Positions 18,740 through 27,074 of a DNA stretch of 64,000 nt are shown here, piece by piece (the stretch's first letter is position 1; the number at the start of each line of letters is the position of its first letter). A model generated the notes under the pieces. It made no database searches. It was not told the origin of the DNA and saw nothing but the letters and a program-made list of their open reading frames with translations. The translations under genes were made by a program, and so were the position numbers. The stretch covers positions 799,859 through 863,858 of the forward strand of contig NZ_JBGQOJ010000001.1 in the NCBI RefSeq assembly GCF_052119585.1, given 5' to 3'. Source of the DNA: JBGQOJ01 sp052119585 (GTDB lineage Bacteria; Pseudomonadota; Alphaproteobacteria; Rhodobacterales; Rhodobacteraceae).

Positions 18740-19546
18740 TTACGCTAATTCTGCTTGGCGACTGATCAATTCCAACCCCAATGACCGATACGCCTGACTG
18801 CCCTTGGATAACGAGTCATAGTTCAGCACCGGCATCGAAAATGATGGCGCCTCGCTCACCCTTACGTTTCTCGGAATGACGGTTCGAAATACCAAATCGC
18901 CAAGATTGTCACGCGCGTCTTTTTCTACCTGCTGAGATAGATTGTTTCGACTATCATACATCGTCAGCACAACGCCCTCTATCCTCAAGCCCTTGTTCGC
19001 AGTCTGGCGAATTTCACGAATAGTCAGCATAAGCTGTGACAGTCCCTCAAGGGCAAAGAACTCGCTTTGCAGCGGAACGAGTACCGAATGCGCCGCAACC
19101 ATTGCATTGACGGTCAAAAGGTTAAGCGAGGGCGGGCAGTCGATCAGGATATAGTCAAATTTGAAGCGATCAATGCCCGGATGTCGCAATGCGTCGTGGA
19201 GTAAGTGACTGCGCTTCTCGTTTGAAACCAATTCGATATCCGCAGAACTAAGGTCTGTTGTGGCGGGCGCGATCATCAGCCCCTCGACATTGGTCTTGAC
19301 GATGACTTCTTCTAACGGGGCCTCATCCAACAGCAAATCATACGTCGTCAGCCCACGATCCTCTGAAAATATACCCAATCCTGTCGAGGCATTGCCCTGA
19401 GGGTCCAGATCGATCAGCAGAACATTCAGTCCCTCCTCGGCCAAGGCGGCTCCCAGATTAATCGCCGTCGTTGTTTTACCGACGCCGCCCTTCTGATTCG
19501 CAATCGCGATAATCTTAGGCCCACTTGGGCGAAAAAGGTCAGACAC
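18740..19546 (-). CDS. parA: Chromosome partitioning ATPase ParA
   Basis: A 268-residue deviant Walker ATPase: NQKGGVGKTTTAINLG (residues 17-32) has the signature second lysine. DLDPQGNASTGLG is the A' motif. It pulls ParB-parS complexes to the pole. The open frame continues upstream, but the GTG at 19546 is chosen. GGAG lies 8 nt before it, the protein then starts at the usual SDLFRPSGPKIIAIANQKGG, and the overlap with rsmG is only 8 nt (GTGTCTGA). Confidence 0.96.
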   Translation of the reverse strand: MSDLFRPSGPKIIAIANQKGGVGKTTTAINLGAALAEEGLNVLLIDLDPQGNASTGLGIFSEDRGLTTYDLLLDEAPLEEVIVKTNVEGLMIAPATTDLSSADIELVSNEKRSHLLHDALRHPGIDRFKFDYILIDCPPSLNLLTVNAMVAAHSVLVPLQSEFFALEGLSQLMLTIREIRQTANKGLRIEGVVLTMYDSRNNLSQQVEKDARDNLGDLVFRTVIPRNVRVSEAPSFSMPVLNYDSLSKGSQAYRSLGLELISRQAELA

Positions 19547-20168
19547 GCGCAATATCTCCAATTTCAAGAATAACGGCATTTGCATCGGTCGTGCTTGCGT
19601 GGGCATCGCATTTGAAATTCCAAACCTCAGAAGCCGCCCGCAACTCAGCCTCGTACATCGCGCCCTTCTGGAATAAAGCAGTTCCACCACATCGTAAGTG
19701 ACGTTCCGCGAACGACAAGAGCACCGCCAACGGGGCAAGCGCCCGAGCGGACACAATGTCTGCCTTCAAGGGTTCAATATTTTCCACTCTCTCGGCAAGA
19801 ATCGCAACGTTCACACCCGTTTCACGCGCAACTGTGGATAAAAACGCCGCTTTTCTGACGTCGCTCTCGACAAGTGTAACTTTCAACTGCGGGGAGGCTT
19901 CCTTTGCCAGGATGGCGACAATAAGGCCGGGAAAACCGCCGCCGCTTCCAAAATCCACCCAGCTTTCCACGTCGCTTGATGCAAGGTCGAAAACCTGAGC
20001 CGAGTCATGAAAGTGCCTGCCCCAAGCTGCATCAATCGTTGATTTTGAAACGAGATTGATTGCGGGGTTCCATTTACGCAAAAGTCCGGCATAGCAATCC
20101 AGCCGTTCCAATGTTTCACGTGAAACATTATTTTGTTCAAGAAATTCGTCGCGCGCTTGATCGGTCAT
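19539..20168 (-). CDS. rsmG: 16S rRNA (guanine-N7) methyltransferase RsmG
   Basis: A 209-residue SAM-dependent enzyme (formerly GidB) that methylates G527 of 16S rRNA; its loss gives low-level streptomycin resistance in other bacteria. WVDFGSGGGFPGLIVAIL is the SAM-binding motif I, and NLVSKSTIDAAWGRHFHDS is the family N-terminal signature. Codons NVSRET near the N-terminus are written by a perfect parS site. It lies 2 nt after mnmG and overlaps parA. Confidence 0.95.
   Translation of the reverse strand: MTDQARDEFLEQNNVSRETLERLDCYAGLLRKWNPAINLVSKSTIDAAWGRHFHDSAQVFDLASSDVESWVDFGSGGGFPGLIVAILAKEASPQLKVTLVESDVRKAAFLSTVARETGVNVAILAERVENIEPLKADIVSARALAPLAVLLSFAERHLRCGGTALFQKGAMYEAELRAASEVWNFKCDAHASTTDANAVILEIGDIARV
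20112..20127. promoter_or_regulatory. parS site 1 (inside rsmG)
   Basis: TGTTTCACGTGAAACA, a perfect 16-bp palindrome identical to the widely conserved ParB-binding parS consensus. It lies within the rsmG coding region about 600 bp from parA and 5 kb from the putative oriC. Confidence 0.95.
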
Positions 20169-20170
20169 CC

Positions 20171-22048
20171 CTACGCCTGTCGCTTTCGCTCACCCTGCCG
20201 AATCCTGGCAAGGATTAGCGTCAGCGCAGCTGGTGTCATGCCGTCAATTCGACCGGCCTGTGCCAAAGTCCGCGGACGAACGCGCTCAAGTTTCATCTTC
20301 AGTTCATTTGAAAGACCGTCCAGCGGCGCATATTCAAAAGAAACGGGAATTTCATGCGCTTCATCGCGTTTCATAGCATCCACATCTCGACGCTGCCGGT
20401 CTAGATAGTTCACATAAAGCGCATCACGTTCGATCTGATCGCGGGTCTCTTCGCCTATATCGTCAAGCGATGCATCAAAATCGATCAGGTTGTTGAAACT
20501 GACATCAGGGAACGACAAAAGCTCTAGACCATTCCTGCGCTGGCCATCCTGATTTATCCGAACACCTGTCGCTGCAACCTGTTTAGGTGTCAAAGAAAGC
20601 GAAGTCAGACGGGATTTTGCCTTATCAAGCTCATCCAATTTTCTTGAAAAACTTTGCCACCTTGCATCACCAACGCAGCCCACTTCACGGCCAATTGCAG
20701 TTAATCGCTGATCTGCGTTGTCAGCCCGTAAAGACAATCGGAATTCTGCACGCGACGTGAACATGCGGTAAGGCTCTGTCACACCCCGCGTTACAAGATC
20801 ATCAATCATCACGCCAATGTAACTTTCAGAGCGATCAAAGACGTAAGACCCGCGATCAATCGCGCGCATTGCAGCGTTCAGTCCAGCCACCACTCCTTGA
20901 GCAGCGGCCTCTTCGTAGCCGGTCGTGCCGTTGATTTGCCCCGCAAGGAACAACCCCGCAACCGACTTCACTTCTAACGAAGAGGTCAGGTTTCGGGGGT
21001 CGACATAATCGTATTCTATGGCATAGCCAGGCTGAATAATCCTAGCGTTTTCAAGTCCATAGATCGATTGAACGTAGTCTTCCTGAACGTCCTGAGGCAG
21101 GGATGTTGAAATCCCGTTTGGATAAATCGTATCATCATCCAGACCCTCTGGTTCAAGAAAAACCTGATGAGACGTCTTATCAGAAAAACGAACGACTTTG
21201 TCTTCGATAGATGGGCAGTAACGCGGCCCGACGCCCTCGATATGACCACCATACATCGCAGAACGCGCCAAATTGTTGCGGATGATGTCATGCGTCTTTT
21301 CATTTGTATGGGTAATCCCGCACGAAACCTGCCTTGGCAGCGGAAGCCGGGCAAGAAACGAGAAACGAACCGGGTCGTCGTCGCCCGGTTGCTCATCCAG
21401 AACATCCCAATTGATCGTTTTTCCATCAAGTCTGGGCGGTGTGCCTGTTTTCAAGCGCCCAAGCGTCAATCCAAAAGAGTCCATACGCTGCGCCAGCAGG
21501 ACGGACGGATTGTCGCCCATGCGCCCGCCCGGTTTTGTAACATCCCCTATATGAATGACGCCGCGCAAAAAGGTTCCTGTCGTCAGCACAACAGACTTCG
21601 CAGACAGGTGGGATCCGTCTTGCAGAATAACGCCTGCTACATCGCCAGCGTTCATGATAAAATCGACGGCCTCCCCCTCAATAACTGATAGGTTCGGGGT
21701 CGAAAAAATCTCCGACTGCATTGCTTCACGGTACAATTTGCGATCGGCCTGCGCCCGCGGCCCCTGCACAGCCGGACCCTTTCTCCGGTTCAAAAGACGA
21801 AATTGAATACCGGACCGGTCCGCAACGCGCCCCATCAAGCCATCAAGCGCATCAATCTCGCGCACCAGATGGCCTTTTCCAAGGCCGCCAATTGCAGGAT
21901 TACAGGACATGACCCCGATCGCATCGCGTTTCAACGTCACCAATGCCGTGCGCGCACCCATCCGCGCTGCGACATGCGCAGCGTCAGAACCCGCGTGGCC
22001 CCCCCCAATAACGACGACATCAAAGTCCAAATGTTTCACGTGAAACAC
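20171..22048 (-). CDS. mnmG: tRNA uridine-5-carboxymethylaminomethyl modification enzyme MnmG
   Basis: A 625-residue FAD protein (formerly GidA) that with MnmE adds the cmnm5 group at wobble U34. VVVIGGGHAGSDAAHVAAR is the FAD dinucleotide fold near residue 12, and LFLAGQINGTTGYEEAAAQG is the GidA signature. The start is GTG at 22048, giving MFHVKHLDFD; this N-terminus is encoded by parS site 2. It is 3 nt downstream of mnmE, its functional partner. Confidence 0.97.
   Translation of the reverse strand: MFHVKHLDFDVVVIGGGHAGSDAAHVAARMGARTALVTLKRDAIGVMSCNPAIGGLGKGHLVREIDALDGLMGRVADRSGIQFRLLNRRKGPAVQGPRAQADRKLYREAMQSEIFSTPNLSVIEGEAVDFIMNAGDVAGVILQDGSHLSAKSVVLTTGTFLRGVIHIGDVTKPGGRMGDNPSVLLAQRMDSFGLTLGRLKTGTPPRLDGKTINWDVLDEQPGDDDPVRFSFLARLPLPRQVSCGITHTNEKTHDIIRNNLARSAMYGGHIEGVGPRYCPSIEDKVVRFSDKTSHQVFLEPEGLDDDTIYPNGISTSLPQDVQEDYVQSIYGLENARIIQPGYAIEYDYVDPRNLTSSLEVKSVAGLFLAGQINGTTGYEEAAAQGVVAGLNAAMRAIDRGSYVFDRSESYIGVMIDDLVTRGVTEPYRMFTSRAEFRLSLRADNADQRLTAIGREVGCVGDARWQSFSRKLDELDKAKSRLTSLSLTPKQVAATGVRINQDGQRRNGLELLSFPDVSFNNLIDFDASLDDIGEETRDQIERDALYVNYLDRQRRDVDAMKRDEAHEIPVSFEYAPLDGLSNELKMKLERVRPRTLAQAGRIDGMTPAALTLILARIRQGERKRQA
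22032..22047. promoter_or_regulatory. parS site 2 (across the mnmG start)
   Basis: A second perfect TGTTTCACGTGAAACA, which overlaps the GTG start codon of mnmG and encodes most of its first six residues. Position 3.2 kb from the putative oriC. ParB bound here would cover the translation start region and the mnmE-mnmG junction at DNA level. Confidence 0.95.
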
Positions 22049-22051
22049 TCC

Positions 22052-23341
22052 CTACTTCCCAAGGCAAAAGCTTGCGAAGATTTCATCCAGAATATTCTCA
22101 ACATCAACTCGGCCGACCAAAGCATCCATTGCGCGAATCGCGGCGCGCAAATCCTCTGCTGCCAATTCAGCTCTGTCAGGCCCGTTCATTACTTCGATTC
22201 GGGCGATTTCTAAAGCACTTATCCCTTTATTGATCGCAATACGATGGCGCTCTCGTGTGGCGGTTGCCGCCCTGCCGGCGCGCTCTAGCAAAACCGCAGC
22301 AATCCGGTCCACAAGAATCGAGACACCCTGCCCCGTCACACCAGAAATTCCATCTTTAGTATCAGGCCTCAAGTCGGCCTTTCCAATCAATTCGATATCA
22401 CCATCAACAGGTGTCAGGTCAATCTCTGTCTGCTCCGGATCCCTTAGGAACACGCGCAGATCTGCCGCTTTTGCGCGCTCGATCGCACGGCCGATGCCAA
22501 TATTTTCGACAACATCGTCTGTTTCCCGCAAGCCAGCTGTATCCAATACTGTCACAGCAAGCCCGCGCAGATCCATCCGCACTTCGATCACATCACGGGT
22601 TGTTCCCGCATATTCCGAGGTAATCGCTGCCTCACGCCCCGCAAGAGCGTTCAGCAATGTCGACTTTCCGGCATTCGGCGGCCCAACAATCGCAACCTCA
22701 AACCCGTCTCGAATTCGTTCGGATATTTTCGTGCCCTCGGATTCGACCCGCAACTCATCCACCACACTATCCAGCAATTCCAGAACTTCGGGCGAAACAT
22801 CAACCGGAACATCTTCATCAACAAAGTCTATCGTTGCTTCCAGTAATGCCGCCGCCCTGATCAAACGCTTGCGCCACCGCTCTGCCTTGTCACCAAGCGC
22901 CCCGGAAAGCACCCTAAGCGCTTGCCGTCTTTGTGATTCAGTCTCGGCCTCAACCAGATCGGCCAAGCCTTCAACCTGTGCCAGATCAAGACGCCCGTTT
23001 TCCAATGCGCGCCGTGTGAATTCCCCCGGGTCCGCCAACCGCAATGTCTCTATATCTGAGAGCGTCCTTAGGACAGCGGCAACCGTTGCCTGGCTGCCAT
23101 GAAGCTGCAGTTCCGCCGTATCTTCGCCGGTGAAACTATGTGGCCCCTTGAACGTCAGCACGAGCGCGTCATCAAGGTGGATACCTTGGCTGTCTGTCAA
23201 CTTGCGAAGCCCGGCGACCCGATCCAGCGGCAGACTTCCCGCCAGCCGGGCCACAGCTGCCAGTGCCGAAGGGCCGGACAAGCGAACAATCGCAACACCT
23301 GCTTTTCCACGCGCGGTCGCCAGGGCGTAAATCGTATCCAT
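22052..23341 (-). CDS. mnmE: tRNA modification GTPase MnmE
   Basis: A 429-residue protein (TrmE). It has an N-terminal folate-binding domain (~1-115), a helical domain, and an inserted G domain with GPPNAGKSTLLNALAG and DTAGLRE. The C-terminus ends FCLGK, the conserved C-x-G-K motif needed for tRNA modification. It works as a heterotetramer with MnmG, encoded 3 nt downstream. rho lies upstream with 31 bp between. Confidence 0.97.
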   Translation of the reverse strand: MDTIYALATARGKAGVAIVRLSGPSALAAVARLAGSLPLDRVAGLRKLTDSQGIHLDDALVLTFKGPHSFTGEDTAELQLHGSQATVAAVLRTLSDIETLRLADPGEFTRRALENGRLDLAQVEGLADLVEAETESQRRQALRVLSGALGDKAERWRKRLIRAAALLEATIDFVDEDVPVDVSPEVLELLDSVVDELRVESEGTKISERIRDGFEVAIVGPPNAGKSTLLNALAGREAAITSEYAGTTRDVIEVRMDLRGLAVTVLDTAGLRETDDVVENIGIGRAIERAKAADLRVFLRDPEQTEIDLTPVDGDIELIGKADLRPDTKDGISGVTGQGVSILVDRIAAVLLERAGRAATATRERHRIAINKGISALEIARIEVMNGPDRAELAAEDLRAAIRAMDALVGRVDVENILDEIFASFCLGK

Positions 23342-23372
23342 AGGATTTAACCCACTGTTTTAAAACAATAAG

Positions 23373-24644
23373 TTATGTGTTCATCGAATCGAAGAACTCT
23401 GCGTTGCTCTTGGTTTGCTTCAGCTTGGAAATCAGGAACTCAATTGCATCCGTAGTGCCCATCGGGTTCAGAATTCTGCGCAGAACATAGGTCTTTTGCA
23501 GATCCATCTTTTCAATCAACAGCTCTTCTTTCCGGGTGCCCGACTTCAGAATATCCATCGCAGGGAACACGCGCTTATCGGCGACCTTGCGATCCAGAAC
23601 GATCTCGCAGTTGCCGGTGCCCTTGAATTCTTCAAAGATGACCTCGTCCATGCGGCTACCCGTGTCGATCAATGCCGTGGCGATGATTGTCAGGCTTCCG
23701 CCCTCTTCGATGTTACGCGCCGCACCAAAGAAACGTTTTGGGCGCTGCAGGGCGTTCGCATCAACGCCGCCAGTCAGAACCTTACCCGACGACGGCACGA
23801 CAGTGTTGAACGCGCGGCCCAGTCGCGTGATGGAATCAAGCAAAATGACAACGTCCCGCTTATGCTCTACCAGGCGCTTGGCCTTTTCAATCACCATTTC
23901 CGCAACCGCGACGTGACGTGTTGCGGGTTCATCAAAGGTAGACGACACCACCTCGCCTTTCACGCTGCGCTGCATGTCGGTGACTTCTTCTGGCCGCTCG
24001 TCGATCAGCAAAACGATCAGATAGCATTCCGGGTGGTTCTTCTCGATCGAGTTCGCAATATTTTGCAACAACACGGTTTTACCTGTCCGCGGTGGCGCAA
24101 CAATCAACGCACGCTGGCCTTTGCCGATTGGCGACACAAGGTCGATGATGCGGGCGGACCGGTCTTTGATCGTTGGATCTTCGACTTCCATCTTCAGCCG
24201 CTCGTCGGGATAAAGAGGCGTCAGATTGTCGAACGCGACTTTATGACGGGCCTTTTCAGGGTCCTCGAAGTTGATCGAGGTCACACTGGTCATACCGAAA
24301 TAACGCTCGTTCTCGCGCGGGGCGATGATGACGCCGTCGATTGTATCTCCCGTGCGCAACGAAAACTGCCGGATCATTTCAGGCGAGACGTAGATATCGT
24401 CCGGTCCGGGCAGATAGTTTGCCTCTGGCGACCGCAGAAATCCAAAACCGTCCTGCATGACCTCAAGCACGCCGTCGCCGGAAATCTCCCAGTCATCATC
24501 CGCGCGTTCCCGCAGGATGGAAAACATCATCTCGCCTTTGCGCATGGTTGATGCGTTTTCAATCTCCAGCTCTTCGGCCATCGACAGAAGGTTGGCAGGG
24601 GTGTTTGCCTTTAGCTCGGCAAGAGACAAGCGCTCTTTGGTCAT
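23373..24644 (-). CDS. rho: Transcription termination factor Rho
   Basis: A 423-residue RNA-dependent hexameric ATPase. The N-terminal RNA-binding (cold-shock-like) domain includes DGFGFLRSPEANYLPGPDDI. The ATPase has Walker A APPRTGKTVLLQNIA, Walker B VVILLDSITRLGRAFN and the Q-loop/R-loop region GGVDANALQRPKRFFGAARN. Length matches the family. It lies downstream of hemJ on the same strand, 119 bp away. Confidence 0.98.
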   Translation of the reverse strand: MTKERLSLAELKANTPANLLSMAEELEIENASTMRKGEMMFSILRERADDDWEISGDGVLEVMQDGFGFLRSPEANYLPGPDDIYVSPEMIRQFSLRTGDTIDGVIIAPRENERYFGMTSVTSINFEDPEKARHKVAFDNLTPLYPDERLKMEVEDPTIKDRSARIIDLVSPIGKGQRALIVAPPRTGKTVLLQNIANSIEKNHPECYLIVLLIDERPEEVTDMQRSVKGEVVSSTFDEPATRHVAVAEMVIEKAKRLVEHKRDVVILLDSITRLGRAFNTVVPSSGKVLTGGVDANALQRPKRFFGAARNIEEGGSLTIIATALIDTGSRMDEVIFEEFKGTGNCEIVLDRKVADKRVFPAMDILKSGTRKEELLIEKMDLQKTYVLRRILNPMGTTDAIEFLISKLKQTKSNAEFFDSMNT

Positions 24645-24763
24645 TGGATATGCCCCGGACCGGCCATAAGGGCCATGTGGTCTATATGATATGGAAACAG
24701 GATAAGCCGGACGGCGTCCTTTGCATGTTCACTATGGCGAAACCTGATTTTTGTCAACGATGC

Positions 24764-25216
24764 TTAGAACGGCCGCGCGATCACTGAAATAACGATAACA
24801 AGCAGCAAGATCGTTGGAACCTCGTTCATCAGTCGGTATTGCCTGCCGGTGCGGGTGTTTGCACCTGCGATAAACTCTTTCCTGCGAAGACCAAGCCAAT
24901 GATGGAACCATGTCATTGCAAGAACTGAAATGGCTTTTGTCCATGGCCAGACGGCAGTCCAGTCGACAATTCCGGGCGTCATCACCAACATCAAACCAAA
25001 AACCCAGGTCGCGATCATCGAGGGATTCATGATGAATCGAAGCAGCTTGTATTCCATGGTCTGGAACAGACTGTCTGTTTCTGTGCCGATCTTAACCTGT
25101 TCTACATGATAAACGAACAATCTCGGCAGATAGAACAGACCAGCCATCCAGGTGATGACAGAGATCACATGCAAGGATTTCACCCAGGGATACAGGCTCG
25201 CCAACAGATCACTCAT
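24764..25216 (-). CDS. hemJ: Protoporphyrinogen oxidase HemJ
   Basis: A 150-residue integral membrane protein with about four predicted helices (for example VISVITWMAGLFYLPRLFVYH and TWVFGLMLVMTPGIV). This matches HemJ (formerly UPF0093), the b-type-heme protoporphyrinogen IX oxidase of most alphaproteobacteria. Conserved His in KSLHVISV and the GLFYLPRLFVYH motif support the call. It acts in heme synthesis at the inner membrane. It flanks the putative oriC on its left side. Confidence 0.92.
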   Translation of the reverse strand: MSDLLASLYPWVKSLHVISVITWMAGLFYLPRLFVYHVEQVKIGTETDSLFQTMEYKLLRFIMNPSMIATWVFGLMLVMTPGIVDWTAVWPWTKAISVLAMTWFHHWLGLRRKEFIAGANTRTGRQYRLMNEVPTILLLVIVISVIARPF

Positions 25217-25641
25217 GCGTTTTGTCCTTGTCCCCAGATCACCCGCTCTCTTTCTAAATAAATATATATAGAAAAGAAAAGGATGATGATTTTGTAGGCA
25301 TGGGGATATCAGTGGATTATCGAGATATCCATGGGGTTACGCACAGAGAACGGGAATGTGTATAACTGAACGCGCGCCGCGTTTTGATCTCTGTGTTCTA
25401 TAATTTACCATTTATTTTCATATACTTATATTTTATCAGTTTGTGAATAATGCAGTGGATAGTTTTCAGGAACCTGCCGGATTTACACTTCATACATCAA
25501 GATGAAGTTGTTCTTATCCACTGTTGATAAGACAGTCCCGGATTTGGCGGAACTGACCGATATTGACCCGCCCCGCGCCTTCATCCACAAAACGCGTAAT
25601 TTCCGCGGTTCCTCTCGAAACTTATCCACAGGGATACCTAC
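25217..25641. other. Putative chromosomal replication origin (oriC)
   Basis: This 425 bp gap has no gene and is the only long AT-rich non-coding stretch in the core region (AT runs near 25254-25290 and 25398-25450). It contains six DnaA-box-like sequences by eye. They are TTATCCACA at 25622-25630 (perfect), TTATACACA on minus at 25357-25365, TTATTCACA on minus at 25442-25450, TTATCCACT at 25514-25522, TTATCAACA on minus at 25522-25530 and TCATCCACA at 25581-25589. Leftward genes run minus and rightward genes run plus, as expected for bidirectional replication, and parABS is close. Alphaproteobacterial origins usually lie near heme genes and away from dnaA. No TTAA occurs in the gap, so there is no canonical CtrA site. 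Confidence 0.8.
25622..25630 (+). promoter_or_regulatory. Perfect DnaA box at the maf start
   Basis: TTATCCACA, identical to the strongest DnaA-box consensus, 11 nt before the maf ATG and directly followed by GGGA, which would serve as the maf ribosome-binding site. DnaA bound here could affect maf expression as well as origin firing. Confidence 0.75.
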
Positions 25642-26241
25642 ATGACCGACCGCCTTGTTCTCGCATCGGGTTCTGCCATCAGGCAGCAGCTTTTACGCAA
25701 CGCGGGCGTGTCGTTCGAGGTTGTCGTGGCCCGGGTGGACGAAGATGCCATTCGCGCCTCTCTTGTTGCAGAGGGTGCCGGCCCGCGGGATATTGCCGAT
25801 GCTTTGGCAGAGTATAAAGCCAGGCGCGTGGCTGAAAAGCACCCCGACGCGCTGGTCATCGGATGTGATCAAATTCTAGAGGTGAACGGCAAGATCCTGT
25901 CAAAACCTGAAACCCCCCTGCAAGCACGCGAACAGCTCGAAGCGCTTCGCAATACCCGTCACCAGCTTTTGTCCGCGGCGGTGATCTATGAGGACGCCAA
26001 GCCGGTATGGCGCCATACCGGCATGGCCAGATTGCAGATGAGACAGTTTTCCGACGCTTTTATGGACGACTATATAGACCGCAATTGGGACAGTATCCGC
26101 CACTCTGTCGGCTGCTATAAGCTGGAAGAAGAAGGTGTTCGGCTTTTTTCCCGGATCGAAGGTGACTATTTTACGATCCTTGGCCTGCCTTTGCTGGAAA
26201 TGCTTTCCTACCTGACATTACGAGGAACCTTGACGACATGA
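25642..26241 (+). CDS. maf: Maf-family nucleoside triphosphate pyrophosphatase
   Basis: A 199-residue Maf protein. LASGSAIRQQLLRNAGVSFEV is a form of the N-terminal S-x-S-x-x-R motif, and ALVIGCDQIL carries the catalytic Asp of the family. Maf proteins hydrolyse certain canonical or modified NTPs; the exact substrate (YceF-like m7GTP or YhdE-like dTTP/UTP) is not decided here. It begins right at the edge of the putative oriC and overlaps aroE by 4 nt, starting a maf-aroE-coaE-dnaQ operon. Confidence 0.9.
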   Translation: MTDRLVLASGSAIRQQLLRNAGVSFEVVVARVDEDAIRASLVAEGAGPRDIADALAEYKARRVAEKHPDALVIGCDQILEVNGKILSKPETPLQAREQLEALRNTRHQLLSAAVIYEDAKPVWRHTGMARLQMRQFSDAFMDDYIDRNWDSIRHSVGCYKLEEEGVRLFSRIEGDYFTILGLPLLEMLSYLTLRGTLTT

Positions 26242-27074
26242 CCAAGACGCGAATTCCGTTGGCCGGACTGCTGGGCAGCCCTGTGTCGCATAGTAAATCC
26301 CCGATTTTGCACGGCTATTGGTTGAAACGCTACGGGATTGCGGGCCATTATATCCCGATGGATGTGGCCCATGACGATCTTCCGCAGGTCTTGAATACAT
26401 TGCCAAAACTGGGCTTTGTCGGGGTTAACGTCACGATTCCACACAAAGAGGCGGTTCTTGCGATTGCCGATCTGGTCACCGACCGTGCATCGCTGATCGG
26501 CGCCGCCAATACGCTGATCTTCCGCGAAGACGGGAAAATCCATGCGGACAACACCGATGGCTACGGGTTCATAGAGAACCTGCGTCATGGCGCACCCGAT
26601 TGGCAGCCAAAGGCCGGTCCCGCCGTTGTTTTTGGTGCTGGTGGTGCGTCGCGCGCTGTCATCGCGTCGCTTCTGGATGTGGGCGTAACCGAAATCCGGC
26701 TGGCAAACCGGACCCGACAAAGAGCCGAGGCCTTGCGTCAGGAATTTGGGCCGAAGATCATCGTCGTGGATTGGGTTCAGGCCGGAAATGTGATCGAGGA
26801 TGCGGCGACCGTCGTGAATACCACATCTCTGGGAATGGTCGGCAAGCCAGAGTTCCGTGTTCCGCTTGATGCTTTGAGCCCTGCATCCGTAGTGACCGAT
26901 CTGGTCTATACCCCGCTGCGCACCGGGTTTCTTGACGCAGCAGAGCGGGCAGGTTGCACCACGGTCGATGGCCTTGGCATGCTTTTGCATCAGGGCGCAC
27001 CGGGGTTTGAACGGTGGTTCGGCGTCAGGCCAGAGGTGGACGAAGACACCCGCCGGGCGGTTCTGGGCGCATGA
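26238..27074 (+). CDS. aroE: Shikimate dehydrogenase
   Basis: A 278-residue NADP enzyme reducing 3-dehydroshikimate to shikimate. GSPVSHSKSPILHGYWL binds shikimate. NVTIPHKEAV carries the catalytic Lys, and ADNTDGYGF the catalytic Asp. FGAGGASRAVIASLLD is the NADP fold. The start overlaps the maf stop by 4 nt (ATGA), and the stop overlaps the coaE start by 4 nt. Confidence 0.96.
   Translation: MTKTRIPLAGLLGSPVSHSKSPILHGYWLKRYGIAGHYIPMDVAHDDLPQVLNTLPKLGFVGVNVTIPHKEAVLAIADLVTDRASLIGAANTLIFREDGKIHADNTDGYGFIENLRHGAPDWQPKAGPAVVFGAGGASRAVIASLLDVGVTEIRLANRTRQRAEALRQEFGPKIIVVDWVQAGNVIEDAATVVNTTSLGMVGKPEFRVPLDALSPASVVTDLVYTPLRTGFLDAAERAGCTTVDGLGMLLHQGAPGFERWFGVRPEVDEDTRRAVLGA

Noticed and set aside
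19547..19756. 70 extra N-terminal residues on ParA
   Set aside because: They are antisense-like Arg/Cys-rich codons inside rsmG; the GTG at 19546 with GGAG gives the canonical ParA start.
23344..23365. TTAA...TTAA between mnmE and rho as a CtrA site
   Set aside because: Spacing is nine bases, not seven.
23415..24551. 378-codon plus-strand frame opposite rho
   Set aside because: Shadow of the highly conserved rho gene.
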